Shown: piece by piece, positions 22,555 to 27,129 of the stretch
Layout of the letters: every line of letters starts with the position of its first letter
How positions within the stretch are numbered: the stretch's first letter is position 1
NCBI RefSeq assembly: GCF_000003605.2
Contig: NW_003110489.1
Span: 36,524-63,652, forward strand
DNA from: Saccoglossus kowalevskii
Lineage: Eukaryota; Hemichordata; Enteropneusta; Harrimaniidae
Direction: 5' to 3'
DNA: 27,129 bases
Position numbers and translations under genes: made by a program
The notes under the pieces: model-generated
Databases searched by the model: none
The model's input: the letters and a program-made list of their open reading frames with translations, nothing else
What the model was told of the DNA's origin: nothing

Positions 22555-23635
22555 TACCGTGTAAATAATATTGAGAAATTAAGTTAGTCTGTCATAAGCT
22601 GCTTCCATTTTTTCTCAGAACATATTTCAGAATCCCATATTTTTTAGCTGCAAAGTATATTTTTCTAATGCCCTAGTTGAGAGTCGTCATCATTTGAAGT
22701 CTGCTTCCACTGTTTGTTTATCCAATTCTATCGCTACAACACTCCCAATTATCGTTGCAAGAATTGTCAATAATCTCCTTCTACGTCTGCTGTACACTCC
22801 TTTATTGAGACAACAATCAATACCAAAACTTGATTATCATTCGGAAATTGACGGGGAAAATGGGCTTAGATACGTAATTTAAACCACTGAGAGACGAAAT
22901 ACCGAAGACGATAGCGGTTTTTGCAGAGAAGTGAGTCGGGTTAGGATGAAAGGACGGTTAGAAAGAATGGCTCCGGTTCCAGTTGGCTTGATATTTTTGC
23001 TTTCTTTTCACACAAATATCCAATACATAGTGGGTTATTTTTTTTTTTCATTTCGTATAGAGCCCAGATTCCGGATCAACCGCATGCCTCCCACAGGAAA
23101 TGAAATATTTACGCCAAAATGAACAATTTATTTTGAAAGGTATATAGAAGGAGAAAAACCGATTACGTTTTTATGTTATTTACTGCTTAAAGAAGATTAG
23201 ATTTTCATATTATTGCGTCTCTTGATATCTTATCTTAAGAATGTATTATATATTCCAGAAAAAGCAACTGCGGAACAGGGAATCGACTTTGTGTATTATG
23301 CAAATTTACCTGTAGCCAATTTCAGTGGATTTTTATACAGTGTTGTAATATATTATGCTGTGTTTTATTTCTTATTTCCAATTTTGGTATTTTAATTGAA
23401 AGACTTTGGGGGTATTTTATTTTAGAAGATATGTTATTTCCTATATTATAGTCGACATATCTCCTTTAAATTGGATATGCAAATAATAAATCATGTTAAA
23501 TAACAAATCATTATTAATATCACTTGTTTAATTACGCCATCATGCTCTGTACGGTGACATCGCTGGTAACACCATGATGAAGAATGCAGCGTGTTTTGAC
23601 AGTTTGCTGAATAAAATGTTTCATTTTGTACGTTT
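22555..23635 (+). other. Probable APCDD1 3' untranslated region
   Basis: This is AT-rich sequence after the APCDD1 stop, with no homologous coding signal. It runs about 1.05 kb to the first convincing AATAAA followed by U/GU-rich sequence. The 3' end is inferred. Short open frames inside it look random. Confidence 0.55.
23610..23615 (+). terminator. Candidate poly(A) signal AATAAA for APCDD1
   Basis: AATAAA is followed within 25 bases by a U/GU-rich stretch (TGTTTCATTTTGTACG), as expected of a cleavage site. Other AATAAA copies at 23485-23490 and 23754-23759 are alternatives, so the exact mRNA end is uncertain. Confidence 0.45.
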
Positions 23636-24603
23636 CCTCTCCGACTATGCATATCTCGGTCTACAACCGAGACTACTATTTGGAAATTCAGTTTTATAGT
23701 TCAGAAACAAATAGTGATCGATCGTACGTTGGTGAACATTAAGTTAAGTTTTGAATAAATCGGTGTCACGTGATCACTGACAACAACAACGTTCTCCGAA
23801 TGTGCATCACCGAAAAGATTGCATACTTGCGAAAACGTCAATCGTAAACTTGTCTGCATTCGAATCAATTTCACGTTATGGATGCTTTTAGGGCCGCCAT
23901 ACTGGAATGCTTCTATAACTTCTACTATTGTGCATGGAGCTTATAGCTCATAGCCTAAATTTTCTCCGAAGTTGTAATTTGAGTTATAAAAATGCAACTT
24001 CATTTGCTTTAACCATTTATCCGTTTTGTCGAGACCGGTCATAAACTAGAATGATTAGTATGCAAGTCACGTAGGTTCGTTTTCAAGAGTTGAAAGCTTA
24101 CGGAAATCACCAATTGAAGTGCTATTTTACATATTGTTAAACAAGGCGGGCTCATGTTAAACTCGCTTGAAACTGAAATCATTCTGTTGTATTGGGTGAC
24201 GAAGTAGAGTTCCGACAGCTGACTCAGCGGCGGCAGTCCTTGAAGAGTAGCATAAAACGTAAACCCACGCCCGCCGCTCCGCGCTCAAGAATTCCTACAT
24301 CTGTTATTCGCCATGGGGTTAAGGAGTCTGCCTGGCAATTGGAGTGTAAAATTCGATTGTTTTAATGTGTGCCTATCAATCATCGTATTGTACTGGCTTG
24401 ACAGGCACGCATACCAAAACCTATTTAGTAATCTGTTGGTTATATTTTCGAAGATTTTTAATATTGCTAATTGATTGGTTGTACGTGTCAATAATTTATG
24501 ACGAGTTCACGCTGACTGACAAGCCTGACGAATACCCACCAGTCGATTGTTTGGTGTTAATCATCTCCAACGAGTGTTCTTGATGATAAACGTATTTTTT
24601 CAG

Positions 24604-24634
24604 CTCGCTACAACATCTGGATACTTTGATTCCA
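24604..24634 (+). other. Possible 31-nt microexon, unassigned
   Basis: The acceptor CGTATTTTTTCAG and the exact consensus donor GTAAGT bracket 31 bases. Two of three frames are open (TTSGYFDS or SLQHLDTLIP). It lies about 2 kb past the APCDD1 stop, so it would belong to another + strand transcript. There is no independent support. Confidence 0.15.
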
Positions 24635-26693
24635 GTAAGTGTAAATTACTTAAATTATTGTAAAAGTCCCCCAAAATGCTTCGAAAATTAAAAGAATTGT
24701 TAAAAAACAATGTACATGAATTATACATTTATATTTGTAATTGATTCTTTTGTTTTGTAAATTACAAATGTACAGTTTTAGATAAAATAAATATTTGATT
24801 GAAAAAAGATTATAAATCACGTTTTGGTTCGAAATCAGCGATTAACATGTTAGACTATTCGTATTTTTTGTGTTCTAAATATTAAGATAAATCTACTTCG
24901 GGTAATGAGCCACGTGATATTACCGCGTTATTCAATTCATATTGCGGTTAGCTATTTTATTTGCCAATTTAGCCGAGACCGATTGGATTACAATGGAAAT
25001 GAAAGCTATTCTCCTTTGACGCATTAACTTGATAGTGCTTAATGTTTAGAATACTTAAAATACGGAACGGCATAACGAGGATGCAGTGTGATTGCTTGAT
25101 CTGCTGTATTGCTTTGTATGAAGCCACAGTGTTTGTAAAGGGGACTGGATTCCAAGCTCATCTTCTCGCCACTGTACGTCAGTCAAAATACCGTCGCGTG
25201 TAATCTCTCTGGCGAACGATCTCGTGATAAGACTTCATACGTTCTTTTCCGCGTCACTGTTTTTATTATCCCGAATTTATTTATTAATTTACTCTGTGTC
25301 TGTTTAGATCATCGGCAAAGAAAACCCTTTTCACTAAAAATCATATGGTGCGAATAAATACCAATGTTGGGATTGAACTTTGCATGCTCTATGTAATCGA
25401 CATCGATCCATTACCCCCTTCTGTGTGTTGAAACACGCCTGTAGGCAAAATAATAAACTTGGAAGTTGTTTTGAGTTGAACTCTCGATGATAAGACACGC
25501 CTAACCGTCGTTGCAATCCCTCTCAAGCAGACTATCAAATAAATGAATGTCTCAGTCCGGTCAATAACGACCGAGTCGAATAATAAACAAATACATGTAG
25601 TATTGTATGCATTTTAGGTTTTATTCCATGGTGGCAATTTTCCACCCAATCATTACCTCAGATCACTAAACTTTTTCTTGGTGGTCAGAGGTATTAGCCA
25701 GTTCTCTGATGATCGTTGAATACTCGAATGTATAGCTGGAAGGGCATGATATCAAACCATGACAGAGTAGGCGAAGTGATTTCCCTTGCGAGTGCCACAG
25801 CGTTTTTGTTCGTGGTGTTGTATATACTTATACGAGTTTGGACTCAGCCTGCAGGGCGAGGCTTGGTTAATTACAAACAAAATTAACGCATTGTAATATT
25901 GAGTCACCAAACGAGGCTAATATGATTCTTAAGTGTTCGATTCGAGAATTCACCTGCAGGGAAGACGCGACGTGTGATTGGGTCGTATGAACGATGTGAG
26001 GGGATGTATTACTGTGGCGATGTATTGACATTTGTGCCACACAGTCAAAACATGTGAGACGAGTGACGTACACTGTACAGTAGCGCACCTACTAGATCGG
26101 GTAGCCTTAATGTACTTAGTGTTTTTCTCTTGTTTGGCAGTGTTGAATTATAACTTGTATTAAGCTATGTTTGAACTGCAGCCTTTAAGTGGCAATTAAG
26201 TCAGACTCCTTTCACCTTGCATGTATTGTATGGTGTATTATAAAGTAAGCGAGTCCACTAAAATATGCCGTGCAAAAAACAACACTTTGTTTGGAAGCAA
26301 GTAGCCGTCTGTGACGTCACCCATTTAGTTTTTTTAGCTCAGAAGTAATTATACGCTGTGCTATTATGTGAACAAGAACGGCACTCGAAAACGCCGCTTC
26401 AAACATCCCATGTCGCTGTATCATCGCATTCACGTCGGTAGTATGTGTGTGTTGTAAATATGCACGACGGCTGTTGAGCTGTTGCTGTGGGCTAGAGATA
26501 AAATGAACACATTCAATGCTAATTTCGGGTACAACGATTCAAACGAGAAATAACGTTATTCTCCATGAGTGAAATTACGATGCGATTCATACATCAATTA
26601 TGTGCAGTCAACCTCACGGAGACGAAGCATTAGAGCGCTAAGATTAGAGTTTCTCAATTTTCGTTAGTATTTGTACATTTTCCTTCATTTCAG

Positions 26694-26760
26694 ATGGGTT
26701 CTGATTTGACGGCAATGTGCAATGTGTAATTTGTAATAGATTATGCCTTAGGCAGCATGC
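26694..26760 (+). other. Possible exon start after a strong acceptor, unassigned
   Basis: A long pyrimidine tract (TTTTCCTTCATTTCAG) ends at 26693. The sequence that follows begins ATGGGTTCTGATTTG and reaches a stop after 11 codons in that frame, and after four or two codons in the others. If used, it would be a terminal or non-coding exon. Minisatellite C begins directly afterwards. Confidence 0.12.
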
Positions 26761-27129
26761 ATTGCGATGAATTATACTCTGGTCACCACGTATTGCTATA
26801 TTTTACTCCCTGAGTACCGCCATGCATTGCGATATTTTACTTCCTGTGCACCAGGTATTGTGATATTTTACTCACTGAGTACCGCCACACCTTGCGATAT
26901 TTTACTCCATGGGCAAAGAGGGATTGCAATATTTCACTCACTGAGTGCCGTCACTCCTATTGCGATATTTTACTCCATGAGCACTACTCATTGTGATATT
27001 TTACTTCCTGTGCACTACTACACATTGCGATATTTTACCGCCTGAATACCGCCACACCTCTCGATATTTCATTTCCTGGATACCACACATTGCGACATTT
27101 TACTTCCTGAGTACCGACACACATTGCGA
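26761..27129. repeat. Minisatellite C: ~33-bp unit, at least 11 copies, continues past window
   Basis: The unit is ATTGCGATATTTTACTCCCT followed by GAGTACCGCCACAC with variation (TTCCTGTGCAC type and CACTGAGTACC type). ATTGC-type markers at 26792, 26826, 26857, 26891, 26923, 26959, 26990, 27024, 27059, 27089 and 27123 give a 30-36-bp period. The array is cut by the window end. The 92-codon frame across it is a repeat artefact. Confidence 0.93.

Larger units (their letters stand above)
23636..26760. other. Downstream intergenic DNA
   Basis: AT-rich sequence with no recognisable protein. It contains further AATAAA (24786-24791), a tRNA B-box-like TTCAATCCC on the minus strand near 25370 without an A box, and two isolated strong splice acceptors (24603 and 26693). 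Nothing else stands out. Confidence 0.5.

Noticed and set aside
12713-24630. TCF/LEF-type motifs (ATCAAAG or CTTTGAT near 12713, 16338, 16876, 18820, 24624), tempting because APCDD1 is a Wnt target in vertebrates
   Set aside because: Their number is close to the chance expectation for a 7-mer on both strands of 27 kb, and they do not cluster near the proposed start.
25355-25440. tRNA-like B box (TTCAATCCC) on the minus strand
   Set aside because: No matching A box, acceptor stem or anticodon arm could be folded around it.
26767-27045. 92-codon frame at the right end
   Set aside because: It lies wholly in minisatellite C and mirrors its period; there is no independent coding signal.

Overview
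This is animal nuclear DNA. It is AT-rich (roughly 60% by eye), mostly non-coding, has GT-AG splice signals, and carries several minisatellites and one 50-base assembly gap. CpG is not obviously depleted, which argues against a vertebrate. The one firmly recognisable protein is very close to vertebrate APCDD1, so a marine invertebrate such as a hemichordate, cephalochordate, echinoderm or spiralian is the best guess. The species cannot be fixed from this sequence.

The centre of the window is one APCDD1-type gene on the + strand. APCDD1 is a secretory-pathway, membrane-tethered Wnt inhibitor with two related extracellular domains. The large 3' exon (21799-22554) encodes the whole second domain, the C-terminal tail and the stop. 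A 121-base exon (8373-8493) encodes the linker and the first residues of domain 1. A candidate signal-peptide exon (7044-7095) fits the required reading phase. The exon or exons for the rest of domain 1 are not visible anywhere between 8494 and 21798. The gap at 13941-13990 lies in this intron and is the likeliest hiding place.

Layout: 1-2617, intergenic DNA with a CRE/YY1-like cluster at the very edge and a (TTTG)n microsatellite. 2618-3570, minisatellite A (about 47-bp unit, about 20 copies). 3571-7043, intergenic or promoter DNA with a perfect 24-bp hairpin at 5555-5607 and a small ORF of uncertain status. 7044-8493, first APCDD1 exons. 8494-21798, a long intron with the gap and minisatellite B (30-bp unit in 148-149-bp higher-order blocks). 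21799-22554, last coding exon. 22555 to about 23635, probable 3' UTR. 23636-26760, non-coding DNA with two isolated good splice-acceptor contexts that might belong to another transcript. 26761-27129, minisatellite C, which runs off the window and resembles minisatellite A in inverted orientation.

I found no credible second protein-coding gene, no tRNA or rRNA gene, no intact transposon and no CRISPR-like array. The other short open frames are about as many and as long as chance would give in DNA of this composition.
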